From assembly GCA_014084085.1 (NCBI GenBank), contig NPFB01000012.1, positions 286,891-342,080 on the forward strand: a stretch of 55,190 nt of DNA, written 5' to 3'. Position numbers and translations under genes: made by a program. The notes under the pieces are model-generated. The model made no database searches. It was not told the origin of the DNA and saw nothing but the letters and a program-made list of their open reading frames with translations. The stretch is from Hondaea fermentalgiana (lineage: Eukaryota; Sar; Bigyra; Thraustochytrida; Thraustochytriidae). Positions 9,003 through 17,817 of the stretch are shown piece after piece; the first letter of the stretch is position 1, and every line of letters starts with the position of its first letter.

Positions 9003-12000
9003 ATGCGAGTCGCGGCGCGACGCGAGTCATCTCTCACCCTCATCTTCCTTTCTTTCGTCGACGCGGAGGACCGGTGGAGGGCGAAGAAGGGAACAAGGAG
9101 CGTGAGACCGAGAGAGTTCGTGTTCGACGAAGATGGGAACATCGACAGCGAAGTCGTAACCAATGTTTGTTTTCTCCCAAAGACAAAAAGGGACAAGACT
9201 AGGTGGAGACGGATCGTGACGCGTGTCTCACCTTTTGCTCGGTCTGCGCAACGCATTTTGGGCGAAACGGCTAGGCGCTCCCTCTTTCCCGCGTGTCTGT
9301 TTCTCTACCCCAACCAACTTGGTGTTAAAATACATGCATGTACGTATGCGTCCACCTTGCGCGCAGACGTGGACGACCTGCGTGCGCGTGGACGGACGGT
9401 GGCACGCCATCCACCACCGAGCCCCGCGTGCGCGGCAGGCTCGCGAGCGTCGCTCCTGCGAGACGACTTTGCTCGAACGGGTCGAGCAAGTGTGAGTGCG
9501 CAGAGCAGGGCGGCGGACAAGACCCGAATCCGCAGTAGCGAGCGCCCAACATCGACGAGAATGCGAAGAAGCCGAGCGCAGCAGGCCGCGGCTCGACGCC
9601 GGCTCGTGCTTGGCCAGCGCGAAGGTTTTGCGCGAGGACATGAGGATTACCCTTTCAGCATGCCAAGCGCGCAGCTTTCTCAGTCTTACGGTCAGCAAGC
9701 TGGCCAGTCCCAGCCAAAATTACAGCAACAGCAACAGCAGCAACAGCAGCGACAGCGACAACAGCAACTGCAGCACCAGAGACGCTCGATTACGCCAACC
9801 TACATGGCCTCTTTATCCGATGACGAAGACGAGATAGGCAGCGGGACCAGCTACGGCAACGAGATTGAGAGCAATCCTCCAAATATTTATGATGGACCAG
9901 CCGACGAAGATCGCAGCGTCGACTCTGTGCCGTCGCGTTTTCGAATGCCAACGAGACCGATGTCAGGTATGGTGAGGCCTTCATCTGCGCCGCAAATCCC
10001 CGAGAGAAAGGTAATCACAAAACAACGACGTTCGCTCAAGCGCGTGCGCGTTGCCGTCCGCTGTAGACCTGTATTTCCCGATCTTGATTTTGCAGGCATG
10101 AACAGCAACGAAGATATGCGACCGGCTGTGAGGACAGAGCCACAAAGCCCTACCAAGGACGAGCCTGCCCACTTGCACGTATATCCATCGCGTGGGAGCC
10201 AATTCGCGAAGCGATTTCGCTTCGACCATGTCTTCGGTCCTGAAGCGAGCCAGACCGCAGTGTACGAAACGCTGGCAAAACCCATCGTTGCAGATGTGCT
10301 CCAAGGAATGAATGGAGCCATCATTGCCTATGGTCAAACTGGAACGGGCAAGACGTATACGATGGGCATTCTTGATCGAGTCTCGGCGCAGGGGTCGAGC
10401 GGTATTATTCCCAATGCACTGCGACAAATTTTCGATTCCCTTGAGCGAGAGTTTGGTACTCAGTCCAAAAGCGCATGCCCGGGTGGAGGCCACTGCGCTT
10501 GCGAATGGACGGTCGAGCTCTCGTTCTTGCAAATCTATTTGGAGACTCTTCAGGACCTTTTTGCGCCGTTTTTCGGAAATAGTGTTGGCGAACCTCTCAG
10601 CATGCGTCAAGACCCCAAAAGTGGCTTTTTTGTCCAGGGTCTACGCACTGTTCCTGTGCGATCTCTTATGGAGGCCATTACACTCATCAATCTTGGTTTA
10701 GAAAGTCGGCAAATGGCAAGCACAGGCATGAACGCTGCGTCGTCCCGAAGCCACACGGTGCTCACAGCGGAGGTCACTGTACACCGCTGCAAGGCGCGTG
10801 TTGCCTCGCAAACTGGTGTTGTCACCACGATCTCTCGCCTTCGTCTTGTGGATCTCGCAGGCTCGGAGCGGGTCCGTACAGCCTCGCGGGCGTCCACCCA
10901 GGTCAAGGAGGCACAGTCCATCAACATGTCGCTGTCGGCACTCGGAAATGTCGTTGCAGCGCTGGCGCAGCGCGATCAACAGGCTACCTTTGCCTCCGCG
11001 AGCCGGCCAAGCACTTCCACATCAATTTCAACGACTTCAGCAGCATCGAGCGCGATGTCCCGATCGCAGGCTGGTGTACACGTTCCCTTTCGCGGATCGC
11101 AGTTGACCAAACTTTTGCAAGACACGCTTGGCGGTGGCTCAGGTGGCTCCAACACTGTCCTCATTGCTACGGTCAGCCCGAGCCCAGAAAGTTGTCGCGA
11201 AACCTTGTCGACGCTCAAATTCGCTTCCCGCTGCATGCGCGTTCGCTCAGATGCCCAGATTCGAAGTCAGGAGACCGGCGCGGTGGACTATGCGAGGCTT
11301 TGTGCAGCGCTCGAAAATAAGCTTGAAGCCGCCCAAGCAGACTTTGCGCGGCGGGAAGCGACGCTTCGGCGATCGTATGAGTCACGTATTGCCGAACTGG
11401 CAAGGGGTGAAGGCCCTCTCGGCGGTCATGCGCTCTACTTTGACATGTACCGCACCGTGATGGAACTTGAAACGGGCTTTCGAAAGAGACTCGATGAGCA
11501 ACGTGCCTCGTTGCGTGCCTTTGTACAAGAACAGGTTCCACATTCCCGTCAGAGCAAGCTGTTGGGAATCACAGTTAGCGATCCAGCGCAAGATGACGAC
11601 CGCCTTGGCGTTCGCGTCGCTGCGGCCCTTGGCATGAGCCCTGCAGAGATTAGCAAGTCGCATCTTCGCAGCCAGCCGCTTCCCCCGGGTACAAGTGCCG
11701 AGGAGCTGGCAGTGCATGCAAGAATTGCATCCGAAGCTCTTCGCATCGAAGCCGACGATGCCAACGCTCTCTTGCATCTTGTCATGGATGAGTTGCTGGC
11801 ACAGTACACACAGGGCGCCAAGCACGAAGAAGACCTTGCGAGCTGCTCGACAATTCTCGAATTTCTTCTCAAGACCAATGCAGATCTTCGCGCCGAAATT
11901 GGCAATATTGGTCCCGGAGCATGGCAGATTGGCGGCAGCGCAAAGGATCGCGGAGCTGCAGCACTACACTCCGGCAGTGAACCAACGACTTCTTCGAGCT

Positions 12001-12110
12001 CAGCTTCTTCGTCCACTGAAGAGTCGAACCCAGCGAAGCCATCGCGGCGGCCCCGGCGAGTCTCACAGCTTGACGAGTATTTAGGGGCTCAATCAGTAGA
12101 AGAAAAGTGA
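9003..12110 (+). CDS. Kinesin-like motor protein, N-terminal extension
   Basis: Microtubule motor. The frame is open from 8961, but that codon is TTG; the first in-frame ATG is at 9003. Counting from 8961, the motor starts near residue 352 (RVRVAVRCRP). It shows the P-loop GQTGTGKT at 458-465, switch I SSRSH at 594-598 and switch II DLAGSE at 631-636. It ends near 765 after SQLTKLLQDTLGG. A Ser/Thr-rich insert of about 35 residues precedes the SQLTKLL element. The C-terminal 285 residues contain a short coiled coil and no recognised cargo domain. The N-terminus has a polyQ tract (about residues 254-275). The true start is uncertain: ATGs at 9561 and 9660 give shorter, more ordinary N-termini, and the sequence before them looks more like leader than protein. 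The family assignment within kinesins is open. Confidence 0.9.
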   Translation: MRVAARRESSLTLIFLSFVDAEDRWRAKKGTRSVRPREFVFDEDGNIDSEVVTNVCFLPKTKRDKTRWRRIVTRVSPFARSAQRILGETARRSLFPACLFLYPNQLGVKIHACTYASTLRADVDDLRARGRTVARHPPPSPACAAGSRASLLRDDFARTGRASVSAQSRAADKTRIRSSERPTSTRMRRSRAQQAAARRRLVLGQREGFARGHEDYPFSMPSAQLSQSYGQQAGQSQPKLQQQQQQQQQRQRQQQLQHQRRSITPTYMASLSDDEDEIGSGTSYGNEIESNPPNIYDGPADEDRSVDSVPSRFRMPTRPMSGMVRPSSAPQIPERKVITKQRRSLKRVRVAVRCRPVFPDLDFAGMNSNEDMRPAVRTEPQSPTKDEPAHLHVYPSRGSQFAKRFRFDHVFGPEASQTAVYETLAKPIVADVLQGMNGAIIAYGQTGTGKTYTMGILDRVSAQGSSGIIPNALRQIFDSLEREFGTQSKSACPGGGHCACEWTVELSFLQIYLETLQDLFAPFFGNSVGEPLSMRQDPKSGFFVQGLRTVPVRSLMEAITLINLGLESRQMASTGMNAASSRSHTVLTAEVTVHRCKARVASQTGVVTTISRLRLVDLAGSERVRTASRASTQVKEAQSINMSLSALGNVVAALAQRDQQATFASASRPSTSTSISTTSAASSAMSRSQAGVHVPFRGSQLTKLLQDTLGGGSGGSNTVLIATVSPSPESCRETLSTLKFASRCMRVRSDAQIRSQETGAVDYARLCAALENKLEAAQADFARREATLRRSYESRIAELARGEGPLGGHALYFDMYRTVMELETGFRKRLDEQRASLRAFVQEQVPHSRQSKLLGITVSDPAQDDDRLGVRVAAALGMSPAEISKSHLRSQPLPPGTSAEELAVHARIASEALRIEADDANALLHLVMDELLAQYTQGAKHEEDLASCSTILEFLLKTNADLRAEIGNIGPGAWQIGGSAKDRGAAALHSGSEPTTSSSSASSSTEESNPAKPSRRPRRVSQLDEYLGAQSVEEK

Positions 12111-12204
12111 ATCGTTTGGCACTACTTTTTATGATTTATTATCTTGGCCCTACGCCCTTTTGGATAGATCTCTCTCTCTCCAGCCCCCTCCCCCAAACAC
12201 ACGA

Positions 12205-13791
12205 TCAAAATTGGTCTGCTCCACCCCGCTTAGAGCGTAGTCGATCAGCAAGCGTGGCGTCCGCCTTCAAATCAGACTGCACAAGTTTGGCAGTCTGAGA
12301 GACTTCGAGCTTGGCAATGGGCTTGCTCTCCTCTTCTGCCTCGGCTGCACGCCGCTTCCGTGACCGTTCGAGCTCCGCTTTACGAAATTCTTCGTTATGG
12401 CGCCCAGCATCTTCCATCTCGCGCAAACGTGTGACGCGATCGGCATGCGATACAGGCGGGCCAAATCTGCTACCCTGTCGGCGTTCTTCTGGCCTCAACG
12501 CTCGGCTGCTCCCTGCGGACTTCTTCTCGCGCATCCTTTCCAAGTACTCTGTGCGGCTAGCAATCATTTCGGCACTTGGCCCGAGCGAGGTATCCTCGCT
12601 TTCTCGCCGTTGAGGCGCGGCCGAAGATGCCCCGGGCCCCGTCAGTTGTAACCCGTAGCCAGGTGGGACGACAGGACGATCGGGCAAAGAGGATCGCGAG
12701 CCCGGCGGCTCCGCAGCGGGCCCAAAGGGTTGCGATGATCTAGACCTCCGCTCCCCCCCATCATTCTTGGCGTCGCTTTGATATTTCGACCGCTCGCGAT
12801 CTTCATGCTTGCGATGGCGGTCAGAATCGAGGCGAGATCTTGAAGACCCGCGATGCTCCTTGCGATGGTGGCGTCGAGAAGAACCACGGCGCGAGCTTTT
12901 CGATCTGCCACGCTGGGATCCAGTGTCGCTATCACTGGCACTGCTGCTATGACTTTCGCTATCGCTGTTGCTGTCGCTACGACTATCGCGGCGGCTACTC
13001 CGACTCCGCTTATGGCGGGGTTCTTTACTCCTTTTCTTTGACCTGCTATTGCTACTCTTCCTACTTGACTTTTTCGATTTTTTGCTCGATTTTCGGTGCT
13101 TTCTGGACGCCGACTTCTTCGAACTCTTTCGCTTCCTCCCTCTGCCTTGGCTTGAGCGTTCGTCTTCGTGGCTATCGCTATCACTATCGCTGCCGCTCGC
13201 ATCTGCGTCGGAAAGCTGTCTACGGTGTTCCTTACGATGACGCTTCCTTTTCTTGGACTCGAGTCTTTTTGAGCGACTGTCGCGTGACGATGACAGAGAC
13301 TGCGCACTTGGGTTCCTGCTCATGACGTATCCGGCAAGCGGATCCTCGTGCCGCAAATGAAAGGCTTCATTTTCAGCAGAGGCCTTTCCTTGCAGCCAAA
13401 GTGAGCCAATAACGTCTCGATCGTTTATCGTTTTCTCTGCAGCCTTGTCATCGGATGCGTCTCCGCCCTTTTTGTCGAGCGATGCCTCCTTCTCACCAAG
13501 AAGGACCGCTTCTGCTTCTTTGGCGCGCTCCTCATCCGTCTGCTGCGGTCCCCGATACATCCAGGATAGTTTTTGTTTGGCCTTGACGTCGCGGACCTTG
13601 AGGCCCGACTTTTCCTGGAGCTCCTCGAAGCGCTCATGTTCGCGTTCCTCGGCAAGTTCCTTTTGCAGCTCCAAGAGCTTCTTCCTCTCTGCGGCGTCCT
13701 TTTGCTCGCGCTCCTTGACGCGTTCCAGGTTGTTCTTGTTGCCCGTGTGCCAGCTCTTGGTCGCCAAGAAGGCCCTCGGCGCCTTGCTCAT
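12205..13791 (-). CDS. CWC25: Pre-mRNA splicing factor CWC25 homolog with RS-rich region
   Basis: Spliceosomal protein that in yeast acts at the first transesterification step after Prp2. The 528-aa product begins with the CIR_N-type domain: WHTGNKNNLERVKERE near residues 14-29, then a Glu/Arg-rich helix and the conserved LSWMYRGP. A second conserved stretch follows with FHLRHEDPLAGYV at about 142-154. Residues about 165-345 are a long Arg/Ser-, Lys- and His-rich region typical of metazoan and plant splicing factors and absent from the short yeast protein. A C-terminal block (residues about 395-490, with LERMREKKSA and SHADRVTRLREMEDAGRHN) matches the conserved C-terminal motif of CCDC49-type proteins. 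The ATG at 13791 is in the expected place for the family. The 3' end lies 95 bases from the convergent kinesin end. Confidence 0.93.
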   Translation of the reverse strand: MSKAPRAFLATKSWHTGNKNNLERVKEREQKDAAERKKLLELQKELAEEREHERFEELQEKSGLKVRDVKAKQKLSWMYRGPQQTDEERAKEAEAVLLGEKEASLDKKGGDASDDKAAEKTINDRDVIGSLWLQGKASAENEAFHLRHEDPLAGYVMSRNPSAQSLSSSRDSRSKRLESKKRKRHRKEHRRQLSDADASGSDSDSDSHEDERSSQGRGRKRKSSKKSASRKHRKSSKKSKKSSRKSSNSRSKKRSKEPRHKRSRSSRRDSRSDSNSDSESHSSSASDSDTGSQRGRSKSSRRGSSRRHHRKEHRGSSRSRLDSDRHRKHEDRERSKYQSDAKNDGGERRSRSSQPFGPAAEPPGSRSSLPDRPVVPPGYGLQLTGPGASSAAPQRRESEDTSLGPSAEMIASRTEYLERMREKKSAGSSRALRPEERRQGSRFGPPVSHADRVTRLREMEDAGRHNEEFRKAELERSRKRRAAEAEEESKPIAKLEVSQTAKLVQSDLKADATLADRLRSKRGGADQF

Positions 13792-13830
13792 GGTTCCCTC
13801 GCGGCCGTGCTTTCACGCCCGCGCGCCCGC

Positions 13831-13886
13831 GCGCTGTGGCAGACGCGCTGTGGCAGACGCGCTGCGGCAGACGCGCTGCGGCAGAG
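13831..13886. repeat. 14-base tandem repeat, four copies
   Basis: The unit GCGCTGTGGCAGAC is repeated four times head to tail; the last two copies carry C for T at position 7 and the final copy ends in G. It lies 40 bases upstream of the CWC25 start, in the spacer (13792-14214) between CWC25 (minus) and the small membrane protein gene (plus). That 423-base spacer holds no other supported feature. Confidence 0.85.
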
Positions 13887-14214
13887 CAGCCCAGCGCGCG
13901 CCGTTCGTTCGGGGTCTGGCGGCGCGCGAGGGTCTGGCGCGGCGACGTCGGGTTCTCGCCTTCTGCTTATGGTTAATAACGAGGTTGAACTATGGGGCCC
14001 TTTCGACGAGCTTCTTGACAGACAGACAGAGCTCGCTCGTGGGGCAGTCTCTCATCGCTTGCGCGGGGAAGGAAACGCCCCCCGGGACGCGCGCCGCGCC
14101 GGAGCAAGGTCTGCAGCAGAGCGTCCAGCCAGCGACGTGCGAGACGGCGGACGGGCCGCTTTTTCCTCACCTTTTTACGGAGAACACGAGGTCGCACGTC
14201 CTCGGAGCGAGAGG

Positions 14215-14583
14215 ATGGCGACGACCACGACGGCGACGCTCGCGACGGTGCCGGCGGGCCTTGCCGAGCTGACTGCGCAGCTCGCGACGGCTGTGCAAGA
14301 TCCGGTGCGCTTGTACAGGGATATGCAGCACTATTTGCGAGTACGTTGACAAAAAGGTGCTGAGGCCTTTGAAGGCGAAGAAGCTGACCATAGAGCGATA
14401 TCTCCGGAACACAAGAATTTTGTGGATGAGGGCTTTATGAAGGCCCCGCATCTCAAATGGTATGGTATGGACGGGAATCTCTTGCTCTTTGCGCTTCTTC
14501 TGCTATTGCTTTGCGCTAATGTGTGTGCCTGGAGGTTCAACGAGCGACATCTTGTTCGCTGGCATCGTCTCAAACTCGAATAG
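14215..14583 (+). CDS. Small single-pass membrane protein, two exons (97 aa)
   Basis: Exon 1 is 14215-14340 and exon 2 is 14416-14583. They are joined across a 75-base phase-0 intron (GTACGT...ACACAAG, with a CTGAC branch-like motif about 30 bases before the acceptor). The 97-residue product has an Ala/Thr-rich N-terminus, an amphipathic helix with DPVRLYRDMQHYLRNFVDEG spanning the junction, then a single hydrophobic segment (LLLFALLLLLLCANV, about residues 68-82) and a short basic tail WRFNERHLVRWHRLKLE. Small proteins with this layout are frequent among mitochondrial inner-membrane accessory subunits, but I do not recognise the family. The intron length matches the DNAAF3 introns, and the splice removes an in-frame stop. 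Confidence is moderate because both exons are short. Confidence 0.5.
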
Positions 14584-14887
14584 ATCGGTCACATGCTTGT
14601 CAAAGATAGTGGAAAGCCGGCTTAGGGTCTCGATTAGTCGTATGCGCCAGCGAACGAACGACAATCTAATTTTGAGAGGCTTGGAGACAGGTCTTTTTCT
14701 ATTTTTTTCAAGGTTGTGTGCTGAGAATCGTCCCGGTCCATGTGGATCGATCGATCTTTATTGGACAACGACGAATCGAGCACAGCAAACCTTGTGCGAG
14801 ACCGCGTGCCGGGAAGAAGTAGCAGAAGAAGAAGAAGCGAAAAAGGAATGAGAGGATAAAAGACAGAATTACAGGTCGCATTGGTGC
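14584..14887. other. Convergent 3' flank, nothing seen
   Basis: This 304-base stretch separates the 3' ends of the small membrane protein gene and the polytopic membrane protein gene. No coding or structural feature stands out. Confidence 0.5.
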
Positions 14888-16615
14888 TCAAGTATCTTGA
14901 AAATAATCGCAATATAGTTGGCGAAGGCCGAATTCGTCGAGGCCACCATTTTTATCAGCAGCACACATGCACATGTTCTCACCTGCGCAATTGGCAAAGC
15001 GATCGCCTCCAGCAGAGATGATCAGCCCGAGTGCCACGTTGCCAAACCACGTTGCCGCGAAGAACATGAGCGCAAAATACCGGTGACGGTGATTGAACAC
15101 CCACGCCAGATCAAAGCCACGCTGCTTTTCGATGCTTATGCAAATAGAATCCACAACGAGCTCGGCAACGACCTGCCAAATTGCGTTTGAAGCCGCATCA
15201 TTAATAATGGTGTCCCGATCTGTGTCAAAAGGTTTCTCAAGACCAGCGTAGTACTCTATCGGGAACCGAAGGAGGTCTTGACGGAATATGATCACTAGCA
15301 GTGAACCTGTGATGATGGCTGCGTACTCTGTAAGCATTTCCCCGACAAGGGGAATTGCAAACCAACGCTGCGACCTGTGCAGGGTCGTTGTAGTTGTTAG
15401 TTTCTTCAAAGGTCCTGCACGAGGTCCGACAAGCAGATCGACGCTGCTTTGTCGCCCGCGCCGAACTTGACCCGCGTGCCCGTCTGCATCGCTGACGCTG
15501 CTCGCATGCTGTACTTGGCCCTCGAAAAGCCGCGTTAAACATCGAGTACAGAACGGACTAAACTGTAATGAAGATTGAAGTCTCTCCAGAGCATTAGCCA
15601 TCCAAATGCCCCGGTACGGCGCAGTCAGGCGAAGAGACACCTCCATAAGGCTCTGAAAGATGAGCAAGCCAGCGAATGTCGAATCCGTCTGGAATCGGAA
15701 GAACATGATTCGCACGTAGAGCGCGCTGGCATATTGAAACCACAAAACAAACAACCACGTGAAGCGTCGGTCTGCACCAAAGTGCTCTTTGTGGAGAGCC
15801 AAACTCCTTGCACTGTGCTTGATAATTGCGTAGCTCAGCTCTCGGAGGACGGGGAAAATGACGACTAACTCGATGATTCTTTCCGTGTCAACTTGGCTCC
15901 CTCGTCGTTCCGAGTCGCTTCCTGGAATGAACTTGTGAGTCCATCCTCGCGTGAGGGACACGGACAACCCAATAAGAAAGGCCATGAGCTGCTGGAACAT
16001 GAATCCAAGCTGGCCGCGTCGACTTCCCATGACCATGAGTACGTTGAAAGGCCAGATAAGAATCGGAAAGAGCTCGCCAATCAGCTCAGACGCGTAGAAA
16101 CGAGATATGGCATGCCCAATTAGCGACGAGATGATGGTGAGAACAACAATAAGCGCGGATTGCCGTTTTTTCGGCACAAGAAACATGAGGCTTGCGACTG
16201 GAAAGTAGAATGCCCACACAACATCCCAATGTGGTAAGAAGGCACGAAATAAAGGGCCTTGTTTGTCATCTGGGATGTTGATCACTTCGTGGGCTGTGGC
16301 ATTTGCGCGCAAAAAGTTCAAGTATTTGTCTTGCGTAACCGAAAACCAAAATACGAAGCTCGATACGATTCCCACGCTCGAGTACATGAGTAGTCGAAAG
16401 GCAAGTACTGCAGCATCGACGAACACGACTAAAAGCTCTGCTGCCGAGCTATAAAAGACGACGTTGTCGATGGTTGGGTCGGTCCGAGCATTTCCAAGGA
16501 GAATCCATTCCAGCGCCATACGTTGGAATGTTTTGCCTCCGAATCGAAGCTCCTCCTCATCATCAGATGACGATACGTATCCCTCCTCATCGGTTCTGGA
16601 CGCAGTCCAGAGCAT
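14888..16615 (-). CDS. Polytopic membrane protein, unknown family
   Basis: About 575 aa, starting at the ATG at 16615 (MLWTASRT). The frame is open further upstream but only with a GTG. After an acidic N-terminus (YVSSSDDEEE) there are roughly 10-11 hydrophobic segments. They include two just after residue 55 (AAELLVVFVDAAVLAF and SVGIVSSFVFWFSV), a central cluster (residues about 130-260), and a C-terminal group (EYAAIITGSLLVIIF, YFALMFFAATWFGNVALGL). A hydrophilic loop of about 80 residues, at about residues 350-430, interrupts the C-terminal half. The last 40 residues are cysteine-rich (CAGENMCMC), possibly luminal or extracellular. No transporter signature is recognisable. Function is unknown. 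Confidence 0.8.
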   Translation of the reverse strand: MLWTASRTDEEGYVSSSDDEEELRFGGKTFQRMALEWILLGNARTDPTIDNVVFYSSAAELLVVFVDAAVLAFRLLMYSSVGIVSSFVFWFSVTQDKYLNFLRANATAHEVINIPDDKQGPLFRAFLPHWDVVWAFYFPVASLMFLVPKKRQSALIVVLTIISSLIGHAISRFYASELIGELFPILIWPFNVLMVMGSRRGQLGFMFQQLMAFLIGLSVSLTRGWTHKFIPGSDSERRGSQVDTERIIELVVIFPVLRELSYAIIKHSARSLALHKEHFGADRRFTWLFVLWFQYASALYVRIMFFRFQTDSTFAGLLIFQSLMEVSLRLTAPYRGIWMANALERLQSSLQFSPFCTRCLTRLFEGQVQHASSVSDADGHAGQVRRGRQSSVDLLVGPRAGPLKKLTTTTTLHRSQRWFAIPLVGEMLTEYAAIITGSLLVIIFRQDLLRFPIEYYAGLEKPFDTDRDTIINDAASNAIWQVVAELVVDSICISIEKQRGFDLAWVFNHRHRYFALMFFAATWFGNVALGLIISAGGDRFANCAGENMCMCAADKNGGLDEFGLRQLYCDYFQDT

Positions 16616-17817
16616 GTCCTTCGTGCCTGCTCTGCATGCGCTTGCACGTTGTGTTGGTCCACGACGGACAGCACAGGACGTACAAGATGTAATTCGTCTT
16701 TGCCAGGCCTCACATTCACCTCTCGAGTCTGACTCAAGAGTTATCACTACTTCCGGACACGACGCTGGATAGTACAGCGTCGATTCGAAAACTCTTGTGA
16801 CCCAGGTTTACCAAAAGGCTTTTCTATGCGTCACTTGAGGGGTTTCCATGCCGTTCTATAAAAGAAAAGCGTTGGCCATCAAAATTGAGCTGAGCGATCG
16901 TCCGTTCAACGGCTTGAAGAGGCGGTGTCGACGAATGGACGGATGAAACTGAAAGCCATGTCGGAAGCGTACAAGGTTGTCCGGAGCTCTTCGCGAATCG
17001 TTATGCCCCGCATTTGTCAAACTTTCTCTGCCTGCCTCTCGTTCGGGGCTCAAACGCGAGTGACGAACAGACTCGGACAATTTCTACATTTGTTCACCCA
17101 TTTCACGTCGCAGTCGCTCGCCCCGTTCTCGGTTTCGAAATTATTTATGTGTGTTCGAGTCCCTCTTTAGCAAGTCAGAACGATTGGCCACCCCGCACAC
17201 AAAAGAAAGAGTTTAAGGTCAGCGAGCAGAAAACAGGAAAGCGAGAGCCGTTGGGAGTAGGAAGCCTGGAGCGCAGCGTCGCATTGCATCGCAGAGCCCC
17301 ACCACCACCAACCCACCAACCAGCCAATCAAGCCGTCCATCCGACTTCCAACACTTCAGCCTCAAGCTGCAACAAGTCACCAACTCCCGACCTCTCGCGA
17401 GTGTTCCGCTCGCATGTGGCTCGCTCCTGTTTTCTTTTCATCGCGTGCTTCTCTCTTCTGCGCTGGGGGTACGTTTTGGTATAAGAGACCTAACAGCGGC
17501 ATGGGCCCTTTGGGTCCCTTCGAGGCTTCGCGCCCGATCTTCTTTCGTCGTTGCGGCTCGAGCCACGCGACCGCGCGCCAGCAGAGCCGCGACAGGCGCG
17601 CCGAGGCAGCGGGCTAGCGGCGCCGTCTTCGTCCGCGTCCCTCCGGCGCGGCGCGGGGCAGGTCGACGTGGCGTCGCGCGAGCCACAAACGTCTGTCTGG
17701 CCCTCGTCGCAGCGGCCCTCCATCGACAGGGCCGGGCTCGAGAACAAAGCCCTCCCTTGGCTGGCTTGGCGTAGCTTGGCGTAGCTTGGCTCGCGGGGCG
17801 TCGCGACGCCAGCGACG
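16616..17817. other. Divergent spacer of 1.2 kb, no supported gene
   Basis: This separates the membrane protein (minus) from symplekin (plus). Short open frames on both strands have no domain or convincing codon use. The last 60 bases contain the GCTTGGCGTA repeat noted separately. The sequence from about 17540 on is GC-rich and probably promoter or leader for symplekin. Confidence 0.5.
17761..17791 (+). repeat. GCTTGGCGTA tandem repeat in symplekin leader
   Basis: CTTGGC alternates with GTAG over about 30 bases, ending 26 bases before the ATG at 17818. It resembles the GCTTGGC/GCTTA array upstream of the first gene (149-186). Confidence 0.5.

Noticed and set aside
16856..17080. 74-codon minus-strand frame in the spacer before symplekin
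   Set aside because: No domain, unremarkable codon use, no promoter or splice support.
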